The notes: generated from the letters alone by a model not told the origin. A DNA stretch of 64,000 nucleotides from Mediterraneibacter faecis JCM 15917 (GCA_001312505.1 BBDW01000012.1:41678-105677); one strand, 5' to 3'. Positions 29,430 to 39,717 are shown, numbered from the stretch's first letter. Numbers and translations are program-made.

Positions 29430-30526
29430 ATGGCGAAGAAAAAAGTTACATCTTCAGATGTGGCAAAGCGCGCGGGAGTTTCACAGGCAACGGTCTCGAT
29501 GGTACTCAATAAGAAGTATAACGTCTCTTTTTCAAAAGAAGTAATCCAGAAAGTGGAGGCAGCGGCGGAAGAACTGGGGTATGAACTTCCGAAACGCAGA
29601 ACACAGCGTGGAGAGCGACGAGAAAAACTGCTCGTTGTCATCAGCCCGAACCTGACAAACCCATACTATGTAATGCTTTTGCAAGGAATTGAATCAAGGG
29701 CAACAGAGCAGGGATTCGGAATCTTTGTCTGTAATACACAGAGAGATTTAAAACTGGAAGAGCGTTATCTGAAAATGATCTCGACTCTGAATGCACAGGG
29801 AATTATCTATATGTGCAATCCGGGGGGGAAATGCTTTCTCGGACAGCTTAAAGAAATGTCTGAAAGGATTCCGGTTGTTGTGATCAATAACCAGGAGAAG
29901 CATTTGGATGTAGATGCAGTGGAGTTGGACAATACAAAGCTTGGAAGATTAATGGGCAGACATCTTCTGGAGCTGGGGGGCATCAGCATGTGGCATACAT
30001 TACACCGCCATTAACTGCAAGACAGAAGCAGAGATTCCGCCGGGTAGAAGGTTTTCTTGATGAATTCAGAAAAGCCGGATATGGCGATCAGGTGATTGTA
30101 AAAGAAGCAGATGAAGAATTTGACCGGAATGTTCCGGGAATCGATTCAGAGTACCGCATCGGATATGATCTGACAAAAGAACTGCTCCGGACAGAAAAAG
30201 ATCTCACTGCAATCGTGGGGGGGCTGAATGATATGATCGCATTTGGGATTATGGATGCACTCCAGGATATGAAGTATAAAGTTCCCGGAGATGTCTCGGT
30301 TATGGGATGTGATAATACTTTATTTTCCAAAGTTAAGAAAGTGTCACTTACAACGATCGAGCATTTTGTAGTTCACAAAGGAATGGATGCCTGTGATATC
30401 ATCATGAAAAAGATCAGTTCAAGGGACTGGAAGTATACGGAATTTGAACCGGTCAGTATTTATCATGTGGAATATGAGCCACAGATCGTGGTTCGTGGAA
30501 CAACGTCTTATGCGAAGACAAAATAG
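29430..30526 (+). CDS. LacI-family regulator (one frameshift)
   Basis: About 365 aa from ATG 29430 behind AGGAGGG. DNA-binding helix-turn-helix: SSDVAKRAGVSQATVSMVLN. The periplasmic-binding-like sensor domain follows, broken at a six-G run (29975-29980); four G give LELGHQHVAYITPP, the family motif. G7 runs add Gly in NPGGKCF and IVGGLND. It lies directly upstream of, and in the same direction as, the aldolase-transketolase genes, so it probably controls the pentose-phosphate operon or a sugar entering it (inference). Confidence 0.85.
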
Positions 30527-30868
30527 TTGATGTATAGACGTTGTATTATTTAAAATTAATAAAAAATAATAAAATTATTACTAATAAAAACAACAAAAAC
30601 AAACGATTCTGATTTTAGAAAATGTTGATAAAGCCTTTAAAATAAAGATTTTTATACAGAATAAAAACGATTGATATTAACTAATATTAATAAAAACGGT
30701 TAATATGTCGGATTATTAAGTGAAAAATGACTATTAATAATTTTTCAGACAGTTGACCTCAGGTTTTGGAAGCTATATAATCAGCTCATAAACAAACGAA
30801 TTACTGCTGGAAAAACAGTGAGTTGTATCAGTGGTAAGAGGAAGATTCATGTATAGGAGGACTTAAAA
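30527..30868. other. AT-rich regulatory gap before the aldolase operon
   Basis: No gene. The stretch repeats short motifs of the form TAATAAAAA and AATATTAATAAAAACG, with AACGATTGATATT and AACGGTTAATATG near 30667 and 30695 as possible operator half sites. The operon promoter lies at its right end. Confidence 0.45.
30753..30781 (+). promoter_or_regulatory. Promoter of the aldolase-transketolase operon
   Basis: TTGACC (30753-30758) and TATAAT (30776-30781) with an exact 17-bp spacer, about 88 bp before the aldolase start. Confidence 0.75.
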
Positions 30869-31522
30869 ATGAAATTTTTTATCGACACGGCTAATGTAGA
30901 GGATATCAAGAAAGCAAATGACATGGGAGTGATCTGCGGAGTTACAACAAACCCGTCTCTGATTGCAAAAGAAGGACGTGTTTTTAAAGAAGTTATCGCT
31001 GAGATCGCATCTATCGTAGACGGACCAATCAGTGGAGAGGTTAAGGCTACAACAACAGATGCAGAAGGCATGATCGCAGAAGGACGTGAGATTGCAAAGA
31101 TCCATCCGAACATGGTAGTTAAGATTCCTATGACAGTAGAAGGTCTGAAGGCTGTTAAAGTTCTTACAGCAGAGGGAATCAAGACAAATGTAACTCTGAT
31201 TTTCACAGCAAACCAGGCACTTCTTGCAGCAAGAGCAGGAGCTACTTATGTTTCTCCGTTCCTTGGACGCCTGGATGACATTTCTACAAAGGGAGTTGAC
31301 CTCATTGCAGAGATCGTAGAGATGTTCGAAGTAGCAGGAATTGAGACAGAGATTATCGCAGCAAGTGTACGTAATCCAATCCATGTAACAGAATGTGCAC
31401 TGGCAGGAGCAGATATTGCAACAGTACCTTACAAGGTAATCGAACAGATGACACATCACCCACTGACAGATGCAGGTATCGAGAAGTTTAAAAAGGATTA
31501 TATTGCTGTTTTTGGTGAGTAA
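30869..31522 (+). CDS. fsa: Fructose-6-phosphate aldolase / small transaldolase
   Basis: A 217-aa class I aldolase of the short transaldolase group. [16 protein letters not shown] and [13 protein letters not shown] at the N-terminus are typical, the Schiff-base Lys is in VVKIPMT (~residue 90), and [14 protein letters not shown] follows. Members act as transaldolase or as fructose-6-phosphate aldolase; the sequence alone does not decide. Start ATG behind AGGAGG. Followed by split transketolase genes, giving a non-oxidative pentose phosphate operon. Confidence 0.92.
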   Translation: MKFFIDTANVEDIKKANDMGVICGVTTNPSLIAKEGRVFKEVIAEIASIVDGPISGEVKATTTDAEGMIAEGREIAKIHPNMVVKIPMTVEGLKAVKVLTAEGIKTNVTLIFTANQALLAARAGATYVSPFLGRLDDISTKGVDLIAEIVEMFEVAGIETEIIAASVRNPIHVTECALAGADIATVPYKVIEQMTHHPLTDAGIEKFKKDYIAVFGE

Positions 31523-31582
31523 TCCGGGAAATAACGTTAAGACTGAAAATGGAATCAGAATGGAAATTAAAAAGGAGATATC

Positions 31583-32418
31583 ATGAACAAGTTAGAGCTT
31601 ATGAAAACTGCGAATGAGATCCGGAAAGGGATTGTAACAGCACTGCATAGCGCAAAGGCTGGACATCCAGGTGGATCTCTCTCAGCAACAGAGATTTTTA
31701 CATACCTTTATTTTGAAGAGATGAACGTAGACCCGAAAGATCCAAAGAAAGCGGATCGCGATCGTTTCGTTCTTTCTAAAGGACACACAGCTCCGGGATT
31801 ATATTCTACACTTGCGCAGAAGGATTCTTCCCGAAGGAAGATCTCGTGACACTTCGTCATACAGGATCTTATCTGCAGGGACATCCGGACATGAAACACA
31901 TTCCAGGTGTTGATATGTCTTCAGGATCTCTTGGACAGGGAATTTCAGCAGCTGTAGGTATGGCAATCGCAGGAAAGCTTGACAATGCAGACTACAGAGT
32001 ATACACACTGCTCGGAGACGGTGAGATCCAGGAAGGTCAGGTATGGGAGGCTTCCATGCTGGCAGCACACAGAAAACTGGATAATCTTGTTGTTATCGTT
32101 GATAATAACAATCTTCAGATTGATGGAGAAATTACAGAAGTTAACTCTCCGTACCCAATTGATAAGAAGTTTGAGGCATTTAATTTCCATGTAATCAATA
32201 TTGATGGAAATGACTTTGATCAGATCGATGCTGCATTCAAAGAAGCAAAGACAGTCAAAGGACAGCCGACAGCTATTATTGCTAAGACAGTAAAAGGAAA
32301 AGGTGTATCCTTCATGGAGAACCAGGTAGGATGGCACGGAAAAGCTCCGAACGATGAAGAGTACAAGATTGCAATGGAAGAATTAGAGAAAGCAGGTGAA
32401 GCATTATGTCAGAAGTAA
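31583..32418 (+). CDS. Transketolase, N-terminal subunit (one frameshift)
   Basis: About 278 aa. Thiamine diphosphate-binding part of a split transketolase: HSAKAGHPGGSLS, then GHTAPGLYSTLAQKG, SLGQGISAAVGMA and the GDGEIQEGQVWE...NNNLQIDG cofactor motif. GG at 31822-31823 should be GGG (giving QKGFFPKEDLVTLRHTG), which joins the two frames. Start ATG behind AAAAAGGAGA. Overlaps the C-terminal subunit gene by 13 bases. Confidence 0.92.
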
Positions 32419-33347
32419 AGAAGATCGCAACAAGAGACAGCTACGGTAATGCTTTGGCTGAACTCGGAACAGAACATGATAACGTTGTAGTACTTGATGC
32501 CGATCTGGCAGCAGCTACAAAGACAGGTGTATTCAAGAAAGCACATCCGGATCGTTTTATCGATTGTGGTATTGCTGAGTCTAATATGATCGGTGTTGCA
32601 GCAGGTCTTGCAACAACAGGAAAAGTGCCATTTGCAAGTTCTTTCGCAATGTTCGCAGCAGGACGTGCATTTGAGCAGGTAAGAAACTCTGTTGGATATC
32701 CACACCTGAATGTAAAGATTGGTGCAACACATGCCGGAATCTCTGTAGGAGAAGATGGAGCAACACATCAGTGTAATGAGGATATCGCTTTGATGCGTAC
32801 AATTCCGGGAATGGTTGTAATTAACCCAGCTGATGATGTAGAGGCAAGAGCAGCTGTACGTGCTGCTTACGAGCATCAGGGACCGGTATATCTGAGATTT
32901 GGACGTCTCGCAGTGCCGGTGATCAATGACAGACCGGACTACAAATTTGAGCTTGGAAAAGGTGTTGTATTAAGAGAAGGAAAAGATCTGACAATCATCG
33001 CAACAGGACTTCCTGTAAGTAACTGTCTGGAAGCAGCTGAGAAGCTTGCAGCAGACGGAATTGATGCGAAAGTGATCAACATTCATACAATCAAACCTCT
33101 CGATGAGGAGCTTGTTGTAGCAGCTGCGAAAGAGACAGGAAAAGTTGTTACGGTTGAAGAGCATTCCGTTATCGGCGGACTTGGAAGTGCTGTATGTGAT
33201 GTACTTTCAGAGAAAGCTCCGACACAGGTTATGAAGATCGGTGTGAATGATACATTCGGTGAGTCTGGTCCGGCACTTGAGCTTCTGAAGAAGTATGGTC
33301 TTGATACAGACAGCATCTACGAGAAGATCAAAGCATTTGCAAAATAA
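32406..33347 (+). CDS. Transketolase, C-terminal subunit
   Basis: A 313-aa protein with the pyrimidine-binding and C-terminal domains: VVLDADLAAATKTG, CGIAESNMIGVAAGLA (conserved Glu), and ATHAGISVGEDGATHQ. It forms the active enzyme with the preceding subunit and interconverts sugar phosphates by two-carbon transfer. Translational coupling by overlap is likely. Confidence 0.94.
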   Translation: MSEVKKIATRDSYGNALAELGTEHDNVVVLDADLAAATKTGVFKKAHPDRFIDCGIAESNMIGVAAGLATTGKVPFASSFAMFAAGRAFEQVRNSVGYPHLNVKIGATHAGISVGEDGATHQCNEDIALMRTIPGMVVINPADDVEARAAVRAAYEHQGPVYLRFGRLAVPVINDRPDYKFELGKGVVLREGKDLTIIATGLPVSNCLEAAEKLAADGIDAKVINIHTIKPLDEELVVAAAKETGKVVTVEEHSVIGGLGSAVCDVLSEKAPTQVMKIGVNDTFGESGPALELLKKYGLDTDSIYEKIKAFAK

Positions 33348-33352
33348 TTAAT

Positions 33353-33418
33353 AAAAAGAACGCTTCGCGCTTTCTGTTTACAGAATATCTGCAATCAGAG
33401 AGTACCGGAGCGTTTTTT
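33353..33418 (+). terminator. Terminator of the transketolase operon
   Basis: AACGCT (33359-33364) pairs with AGCGTT (33409-33414), the loop has internal pairing, and a T run follows. Confidence 0.6.
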
Positions 33419-33574
33419 GATGTTTGGAGATATTAAGAAAATGCCGTGCACGAAAAGTAATATTTGTCGAACTTACCTGACACTAATTGATAAAATCTCC
33501 CGATTTCCTTGTGCTATGTTAAGGGCAATCCCCCCCGGGAAATTAAATAAAAGTGATAGAAAGGTGAGTATAAA

Positions 33575-34700
33575 ATGGAGAGACAGATTCCGAAAAATGT
33601 GCGTCAGATAGGAAACGTGAGTGATAGTCCAAAAATCTATGTGGAAGATTATGTAGATACTTTTTTTCTTCAGTTAAGTGAAAAAAGCGAGAAAGAAAAA
33701 CAACCAGAAGGAGCCTTTCTGATTGGTGAAATACAGAAGCAGGATAATGAAGAATATATTTATATTTATGGTGCGATAAAAATAAAAGAGTTAAAAAAGG
33801 AGGGTGGTGAATACCTGATCGATGACAAGATATGGAAATGTGGTTGCGAAGAATGCAGCCAGTATTTTGAAGAAGGAGAAATCATAGGCTGGTTTGTGAC
33901 AGAGCATGATTTACAGCTGGCTCCGAGTTCTATCAACGTAAAGCTGCATAAAAAATTATTTCCAAAGAAAAATACCGTCCTTGTTATGAAAGATTCGGCA
34001 AACCAGGAAGATGTATTTTTTGTACATAAGCTGGGAGATCTTATGGAAATTGGAGGACATTATACTTATTACGAGAAGAATCCGTGCATGCAGAATTATA
34101 TGATTGCAAGTCGAAAAAAAATGGGGGGGCAGTTCAGACAGAAAATGTGGAAGATACGGCTGCACAAAGCTTTCGTTCTCTGGTACGTGAACGAGGCGGT
34201 CAGAAAAGAGAAAGAAGGACAGGCAGTCTGATGTATGGGATCAGTACATGTCTTGTACTAGTTCTGATCGTGATGGGCGTTTCTATGATGAATAATTTCA
34301 GTAAAATGAAATCCCTACAGAATAAGATAAATGTGGTTGCCGAGGGGGGGGAAAAGCAAACATCCTCACCTGATGTGAAAGAGACGAGTGGAGCAGCAGC
34401 TACTGTGGAGAAAAATCAGGAAGTAGCAGATGCAGAAAAGGAATCAGCAGAGGTAACGGAAGAAAATGAAGGGGGGAAGAACAGACGGAAGATAAAAATA
34501 CAGAAAGTGTTCCGGTTTCCGGGACTGCCGTTGCAGCAGATGAAAATGATGGTATTTATGTGGTGGAAAAAGGAGATACCCTTGCAATTATCAGTAAAAA
34601 AATGTATGGAGATGTTAATCATGTAGATGCGATCAGCCGGATGAATGGATTGCAGAATGGGAACCTGATCTATATTGGACAAAAATTGATATTGCCATAA
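33575..34700 (+). CDS. Membrane protein with C-terminal LysM domain (two frameshifts)
   Basis: About 374 aa across three frames. Residues 1-200 form a globular N-terminal domain (LPEGAFLIGEI-like start, EEGEIIGWFVTEHD, LVMKDSANQEDVFFVH) that looks like an MPN/JAB fold without its metal ligands; this is inference. A single membrane helix follows (YGISTCLVLVLIVMGVSMM), then an Ala/Glu-rich linker and LysM (YVVEKGDTLAIISKKMYG to NLIYIGQKLILP) for peptidoglycan binding. Frames break at G runs 34123-34129 and 34471-34476. Upstream of a DUF5711 and a CvpA gene; an envelope or sporulation role is possible. Confidence 0.7.
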
Positions 34701-34786
34701 ATCCGTGTTATACTGTGAAAGACAAGTGAAAGCTAAAAGTGTATCAACAGAAAAAGGTGCACTGGACAAACGATAAGGGGAGCAAT

Positions 34787-35983
34787 ATGGCGCGAAAGAA
34801 AATGTCGAATTTACAGGTGGTAAAAACGCAGGATGATAGAAAAGCGCTGAGACAAAGGGAAAGAAGGATCAAACGCCGGAGAAGAAAAGAACTTCTTACC
34901 TATATCATCCTGATTGCGATGGCAATCTGCGGAACATACCTCCTTTTAGATAGTAAGACTTATGGCACAGTCCGCAAGGCAGACAGTTACGCGAAAGACC
35001 TTTCGGACAGGAATAATTACGTTCAGTTTGCAGATGGAATTGTGCGTTATAATCATGACGGTGTGGTATTTCTAAATAAGAAGAATGAGGAAAAGTGGAT
35101 TCAGCCAACACAGCTTCAGACACCGGTGATTGTTGTGAAAGACGATGTGTTTGCGGTTGCTGACAGCGGAGGCAACAGTATTCTCGTATTTACAAAAAAT
35201 GGGTTGAAAGGTGAGATTCAGACGACATTACCGATTGAGAGAATCGCAGTATCGAATCAGGGAATTGTCAGTGCAATTTTAAAAGATGAGACTTCACCGA
35301 AGATCATATCCTATGATGCGGCAGGAAATATTCTGGTAGAGCAGCAGATTACGATTGGAAATACAGGATATCCGATCGCATTGGATTTGTCTGATGATGG
35401 AAAGGTTCTGGCAGTTTCTTATCTTTATACCAAAGGAACACAGGTGCAGAGCAGGATCGGATATTATAATTTTGATGCTGCCGGCAAAGAGAAGGCAGAT
35501 AACAAAGTGACAGCAGATACTTATGAAGATATGCTGATCGGCGAGATTTTCTTTATGGGAAATGACAGATCTGTTGCAGTTGGAGATAATGGATTTGAGA
35601 TTTATACAGGAAAAGATGCTCCAAAGCAGATAAAAGAAGTGAAAGTGAATCAAGAGATAAAAAGTGTTTTCCATTCGGATTCTTATTTTGGATTTGTCCT
35701 GCTTAATCAGGAGAAGTCAGGGTATGAGTTGAGAATGTATAATCGATCAGGAGATACTGTGTTCAGCAAAGAGATACAAGGAGATTATAGTCATGTAAAG
35801 ATGGATGGAGACAATATCATTCTGTATGATGGAAGTAAGTGCTGTATTTATACAACAACGGGAATCCTGAAGTTTAAGGGAGACCTGGGAGCAGATGCAC
35901 AGGAAATCTTTGATGCATTTGGTCTGAACAGATACTATGTGATGAGTGATAATGAACTGCGAATTGTTTATTTGACAAAATAG
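34787..35983 (+). CDS. DUF5711 single-pass membrane protein
   Basis: About 398 aa from ATG 34787 behind AAGGGGAG; a farther upstream start (34739) lacks a site. A strongly basic cytoplasmic N-terminus (RQRERRIKRRRRKEL) precedes one membrane helix (YIILIAMAICGTYLLL). The rest is extracytoplasmic with repeated beta-strand patterns (ADGIVRYNHDGVVFLNKKNEEKW, VFAVADSGGNSILVFTKNG), suggesting a beta-propeller. Known only as DUF5711; role unknown. Confidence 0.78.
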   Translation: MARKKMSNLQVVKTQDDRKALRQRERRIKRRRRKELLTYIILIAMAICGTYLLLDSKTYGTVRKADSYAKDLSDRNNYVQFADGIVRYNHDGVVFLNKKNEEKWIQPTQLQTPVIVVKDDVFAVADSGGNSILVFTKNGLKGEIQTTLPIERIAVSNQGIVSAILKDETSPKIISYDAAGNILVEQQITIGNTGYPIALDLSDDGKVLAVSYLYTKGTQVQSRIGYYNFDAAGKEKADNKVTADTYEDMLIGEIFFMGNDRSVAVGDNGFEIYTGKDAPKQIKEVKVNQEIKSVFHSDSYFGFVLLNQEKSGYELRMYNRSGDTVFSKEIQGDYSHVKMDGDNIILYDGSKCCIYTTTGILKFKGDLGADAQEIFDAFGLNRYYVMSDNELRIVYLTK

Positions 35984-35992
35984 GAGAGATAT

Positions 35993-36820
35993 ATGGAGAA
36001 TTGGTTGTTACTTGCAGTCGGGATTGTGTTTTTAGTCTGCATGATTGCCGGCTTTGTGAAGGGATTTCTCAGAATTGGTTTATCCCTTCTGTCAACAATA
36101 TTGACACTGGTACTGGTGTCATTCCTTTCCCCCCCATACGTGTCGGATGCGCTGATGAAGCATACACCGGCGCAGGACGTACTGGAGAAGAAGATAGTGG
36201 AAGCATTTATGCCAGAGCTTTCAGCAGATGATCTATTGAAAGCGAATCTCAGTGGAACACCTCTGGAGAATTTAACGGTAGACCAGATTAAATCATTAAG
36301 CGAATCAGGATGGGACAAACTGGGGGGGATAACTGCACAGGATATCCTGAAAGTGGTCGGAGATCTTCCAAAGGATACACAGATCCGTGAGATTGAGAAT
36401 TCAATGCTGCCACAGTTTTTGAAAGATGCATTGCTGGAAAATAATAATACTGCGATTTATGAAGAACTGGATGTTACAACTTTCCCAGAATATGTTGCGG
36501 CCTATATTTCACGAATGCTCCTCAATGTTGTGTCATTTCTTGTGACATTTTTGATTGCGATCATTCTTGTAAGCGCATTGATGTATGCAGTGAATATTAT
36601 TGGTGAACTTCCGTTACTTGGTGCGATCAATCATCTGGCGGGAGGAGTGCTTGGAATTGGTCTGGGATGTATTATCGTATGGATCGCATTCCTTGTGCTG
36701 ACTCTGATTTATACGACAGAGATTGGAACAACGTGTTATGCGATGGTTGAGCAGAGCGCGATCTTGACGTTTTTGTACAAACATAATCCGCTGTTGATCT
36801 GGTTACTTGGATTTCGGTAA
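35993..36820 (+). CDS. CvpA family membrane protein
   Basis: A 275-aa protein with N-terminal membrane helices and the CvpA pattern (FLVCMIAGFVKGFLRIGLSLLS), an extracytoplasmic segment (~residues 65-165), and two further helices near the C-terminus. The family affects envelope functions and colicin V export in E. coli. It follows DUF5711 by 9 bp, so the two are probably cotranscribed. A C7 run (~36129-36135) adds a Pro in LSPPYVSD. Confidence 0.75.
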   Translation: MENWLLLAVGIVFLVCMIAGFVKGFLRIGLSLLSTILTLVLVSFLSPPYVSDALMKHTPAQDVLEKKIVEAFMPELSADDLLKANLSGTPLENLTVDQIKSLSESGWDKLGGITAQDILKVVGDLPKDTQIREIENSMLPQFLKDALLENNNTAIYEELDVTTFPEYVAAYISRMLLNVVSFLVTFLIAIILVSALMYAVNIIGELPLLGAINHLAGGVLGIGLGCIIVWIAFLVLTLIYTTEIGTTCYAMVEQSAILTFLYKHNPLLIWLLGFR

Positions 36821-36851
36821 GAAAAATAAAAGAAAAATATTAAAAATAGGG

Positions 36852-36880
36852 TTGACACTCTCAATAAGCTATGATATCAT
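36852..36880 (+). promoter_or_regulatory. Promoter of the tRNA-Ala gene
   Basis: TTGACA (36852-36857) and TATCAT (36875-36880) with a 17-bp spacer, about 32 bp before the tRNA. Confidence 0.75.
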
Positions 36881-36911
36881 ATAGAAGTTCTGTTGAGGAC
36901 ATACATATGGG

Positions 36912-36984
36912 GGGGGATTAGCTCAGTTGGGAGAGCGCCTGCCTTGCAAGCAGGAGGTCACGAGTTCGACTCTCGTATTCTCCA
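36912..36984 (+). tRNA. tRNA-Ala (anticodon TGC)
   Basis: A 73-nt cloverleaf without encoded CCA. The acceptor pairs GGGGGAT with ATTCTCC, the D arm has TTAGCTCAGTTGGGAGAGC, the anticodon loop CTTGCAA gives TGC, and the T arm has GAGTTCGACTCTC. The 5' G run is eight long (36909-36916) although the acceptor uses five, so three extra G precede the mature end. Confidence 0.95.
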
Positions 36985-36992
36985 CTAGGATT

Positions 36993-37022
36993 ACGGATTG
37001 TGCATTGCACAGTCCGTTTTTT
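36993..37022 (+). terminator. Terminator of tRNA-Ala
   Basis: ACGGATTGTGC pairs with GCACAGTCCGT over 11 bp around a 3-nt loop, followed by six T. Confidence 0.85.
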
Positions 37023-37043
37023 GTTACATATACAGAGCCAGGC

Positions 37044-37190
37044 AATTAAAGACAGACTGTGCTACCTCGTGCTTGCACGAAAGTACTACAGTCTGTCTTT
37101 AATTATGTGGCGGATACGCCACAGCGATGAAATGCGTAGCATTTTAGAGCTACTGGATAAGGAAAAATCTGACAAGCTGTGTCAGATTTA
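37044..37190. repeat. Palindrome-rich element B
   Basis: A perfect 17-bp inverted repeat (37044-37060 and 37088-37104, AATTAAAGACAGACTGT) has TCGTGC/GCACGA nested in its loop. It is followed by GTGGCG/CGCCAC (37107-37122), AAATGC/GCATTT (~37130-37144) and ATCTGACA/TGTCAGAT (~37168-37188). Four hairpins in a row without coding sense. Confidence 0.6.
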
Positions 37191-37195
37191 CGCAA

Positions 37196-37232
37196 CAAAA
37201 AAACATCCCACAGCGCGAAATCTGTGAGATGT
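37196..37232 (-). terminator. Terminator of tRNA-Asn
   Basis: On the minus strand ACATCTCACAG pairs with CTGTGGGATGT and a T run follows, directly past the tRNA-Asn 3' end. Confidence 0.75.
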
Positions 37233-37241
37233 TCTTCATAA

Positions 37242-37314
37242 CTCCCCCTGTTGGACTTGAACCAACGACACTTCGGTTAACAGCCGAATGCTCTACCGAC
37301 TGAGCTAAGGAGGA
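37242..37314 (-). tRNA. tRNA-Asn (anticodon GTT)
   Basis: On the minus strand a 73-nt cloverleaf: acceptor TCCTCCT with AGGGGGA, D arm TTAGCTCAGTCGGTAGAGC, anticodon loop CTGTTAA (GTT), T arm GGTTCAAGTCC, discriminator G. No CCA is encoded. Confidence 0.95.
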
Positions 37315-37540
37315 ATATTTCCTTGTCTTATCGACGAAAAATATATTATCATATTTAAATGGTCTTTGCAAGAGAAAATTTTAAAAAATGTAAAAATCTT
37401 AAAGAAATCTATTTTTATCTCTTTCAAGTCATAATCAGAAATCCAGCGTCATACATATATTAGACAGGAGGGCAGATATAAAATATATCGACAGTACTTC
37501 CTGAAAGGTAACAATTCAATTTAAGACAGGAGAGGGCAAA
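37315..37540. other. Gap before the pilus operon
   Basis: AT-rich with no gene. It must hold the promoters of tRNA-Asn (minus) and of the pilus operon (plus), but I see no convincing -35/-10 pair for the latter. AAGACAGGAGAG before 37541 is the ribosome site. Confidence 0.4.
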
Positions 37541-39191
37541 ATGCGAAGAAAGCTGAGAAGACATTTTGCATTTCTGATGGCGGTATTGATGATGCTGTCG
37601 TTGATGGGTGTTCAGGTACTGGCAGAAGGTGTACAAGTTGAGGCTGTACAAACCACAGAGGGAACAGATTGTACCGTGCTCCCGGAAGAAACAGATGCGG
37701 AAGAGACTTCCCGATCAGAAATGCAGAAACCAGACGCAAAAGAATCTCCCCCCCTGAGTCTGGAGTAGTAACAGAGGAAGGGAAAAGTACCGATTCAGAG
37801 AAAATTTCAGTTGCTCTTAAAGATGAGATTCTTACAAAAGGTTCTCTGACAGCAAATGTTAGTGGAACAACAGAATCAGATCAGATTGCTTATCAGTGGC
37901 AGATAAGTGAAAACGGTCAATGGAAAGATATTGAGGATACAGCGACTGTGGATAGTAGAAAGCAATCCTATGAAGTTGCAAGAGATGGTGCACAGAAGAC
38001 ATTTCGTGTGAAAGTGACAGTAAATGAGGCGGTGACAGTTTATTCTTCCGAATACAAGGTGAATTATTATGACAAGCTTCAGAATGGAAGTTTTGAGACG
38101 CCAAAAGTATCTGATGTAGGAACACTGACTTATAAGAATGCACATTTTATTCAGGTAGCAAATGGAACGAATAATTTGTACTGGAAGACAACAGCGAAAG
38201 GTGCATATTTTGGCGCTGGAAATCAGAAAGATTATTATATCGAGATTGCAGACGGAAGCAGAAGTTATTATGGAAATACGGTTAATGATCCAAAGCCGGT
38301 TTATAACATCAGCAGTGCGGCACAGGAAAATCAGTTCGCAGAATTAAATTGTGAGGAACCAGGAGCACTTTATCAGGATGTTTTGACAGAACCGGGGGAC
38401 AGTCCTTCACTGGGGGATTGGAACATGCCGGACGTTGGGGAACAGACACGATGGCGGTTATCATCAGCGATACGAAATCAATGAGTTCTGATTGGAATCC
38501 GGCAGGATCGGGATTTGATCAGAGTAATCCAGATGTACAGGCTGTATTGTCAGATGAAGCCGGCAGATGGACTTATCACTATGGAGATTATACGGTTCCG
38601 GCAGGGCAATATGTTACTCGATTTTATTTTGTGGCAGTAGCGGCAGCAAATGGAAATCTGTCAAATGGAAACCTGCTCGATAACATTTCTTTTGGAAAGG
38701 ATCTCCCAACCCCCCCACCGGCAAAAACAGGTAATCTGATGATTACAAAACAGGTGGAGGGAATTGCAGCGAGTCAGGTTCCGGACGAGTCCTTTACATT
38801 TCAAGTAAAACGGGGGGGAGAAGAAGTGATCGAAGAAGTGAAGCTTCCGCAAAATGGTCAGTGGAGTGCATCTCTTCAGGCGATTGAACCTGGGGGGGAA
38901 TATACAGTGACGGAGATTGCTCAGGAACAGAATAACTACAGGCTGGGGGGGCATACCTTTTATCTCGTGGGACAGGAAAGTCAGACAGAGGGGGGGATGA
39001 CAGCACAAATTGATGTAGTGAAGGAGCAGACTGTAACAGTAACATATACGAATCAGTATCAACCGCTTATGGTTGTTCCGACAGGAGTAGAGAACAGGAT
39101 GTTTCCTACAATCCTGATGGAAACAGCAGGTATAACAGGAGGAGCAGTTTTTCTGTTTCTTCGAAGAAAGAGGAAAGAAAAAGATTCATGA
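37541..39191 (+). CDS. Sortase-anchored adhesin / ancillary pilin, Cpa-like (three indels)
   Basis: About 548 aa over three frames. Signal peptide (FAFLMAVLMMLSLMGVQVLAE); an Ig-like region (~residues 85-170); a jelly-roll or carbohydrate-binding-like region (NGSFETPKVS to LLDNISFG); a Cna-B/SpaA-like domain starting GNLMITKQVEG with TVTE and TYTN as candidate isopeptide residues; then a sortase signal VVPTGVENR, a hydrophobic helix and RRKRKEKDS. Breaks: C run 37748-37754, G runs 38394-38398 and 38412-38416; correction gives EPGTVLHWGLEHAGRWG. First gene of the FCT-like locus; likely tip or minor pilin. Confidence 0.78.
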
Positions 39192-39681
39192 AATTAAAAG
39201 GAGAGATTCATCTTTTTCTGATTCGTCTTGCGTTTCTTCTGGTGTTTCTGTGGGTTTTGTTCGGGCTGTTGTTTGGCATTACAACCATGAAAAACAATGA
39301 CATGTCGCCACGCATCAGTGCGGGAGATCTGCTCTTTTATTATCGACTGGAAAAACCGAAAAGCGGGGGGATGTGGTGGTTCTTCAGAAAGCAGGAGAGA
39401 AATATGTGGGCAGAGTGATCGCAGCCGGCGGCGATACAGTAGAGATTACAGAGGACGAAAAGGTAAAGATCAATGGAAGTAAGATTGTGGAAAATGATAT
39501 TTTCTATGATACACCGCAATACGAAAGTGACACGGTCTATCCACTGACGCTGAATAGCGGAGAATATTTTATTCTGGGAGATCAACGGGAAAATGCAAAA
39601 GACAGCCGGTATTTTGGAGCTGTGAAGGACAAGGAGATAAAAGGCAGAGTAATTACGGTGCTCCGCCGGTTAGATATCTGA
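39188..39681 (+). CDS. SipA-like signal peptidase I homologue lacking the Ser-Lys dyad (one frameshift)
   Basis: About 164 aa. One N-terminal membrane helix (LFLIRLAFLLVFLWVLFGLLFG), then NNDMSPRISAGDLLFYYRL, where the usual catalytic Ser before MxP is Asp. The frame breaks at a six-G run (39365-39370; four G give KSGDVVVLQK). VGRVIAAGGDTVEI follows, with Gly where the catalytic Lys of KRVIGxPGD sits; the box GDQRENAKDSRYFG is intact. The Asp/Gly pair is the substitution I recall for streptococcal SipA, a pilus assembly factor. It overlaps the adhesin gene by 4 bases. Confidence 0.82.
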
Positions 39682-39717
39682 AAACCGGAAATCAGAGTAA
39701 AAAGTGAGGTAGAGATT

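Noticed and set aside
37748..39370. G/C runs in pilus genes as phase-variation tracts
   Set aside because: Similar length changes occur in ileS, recR, pfkA and a tRNA gene, so a pilus-specific contingency mechanism is not needed to explain them.
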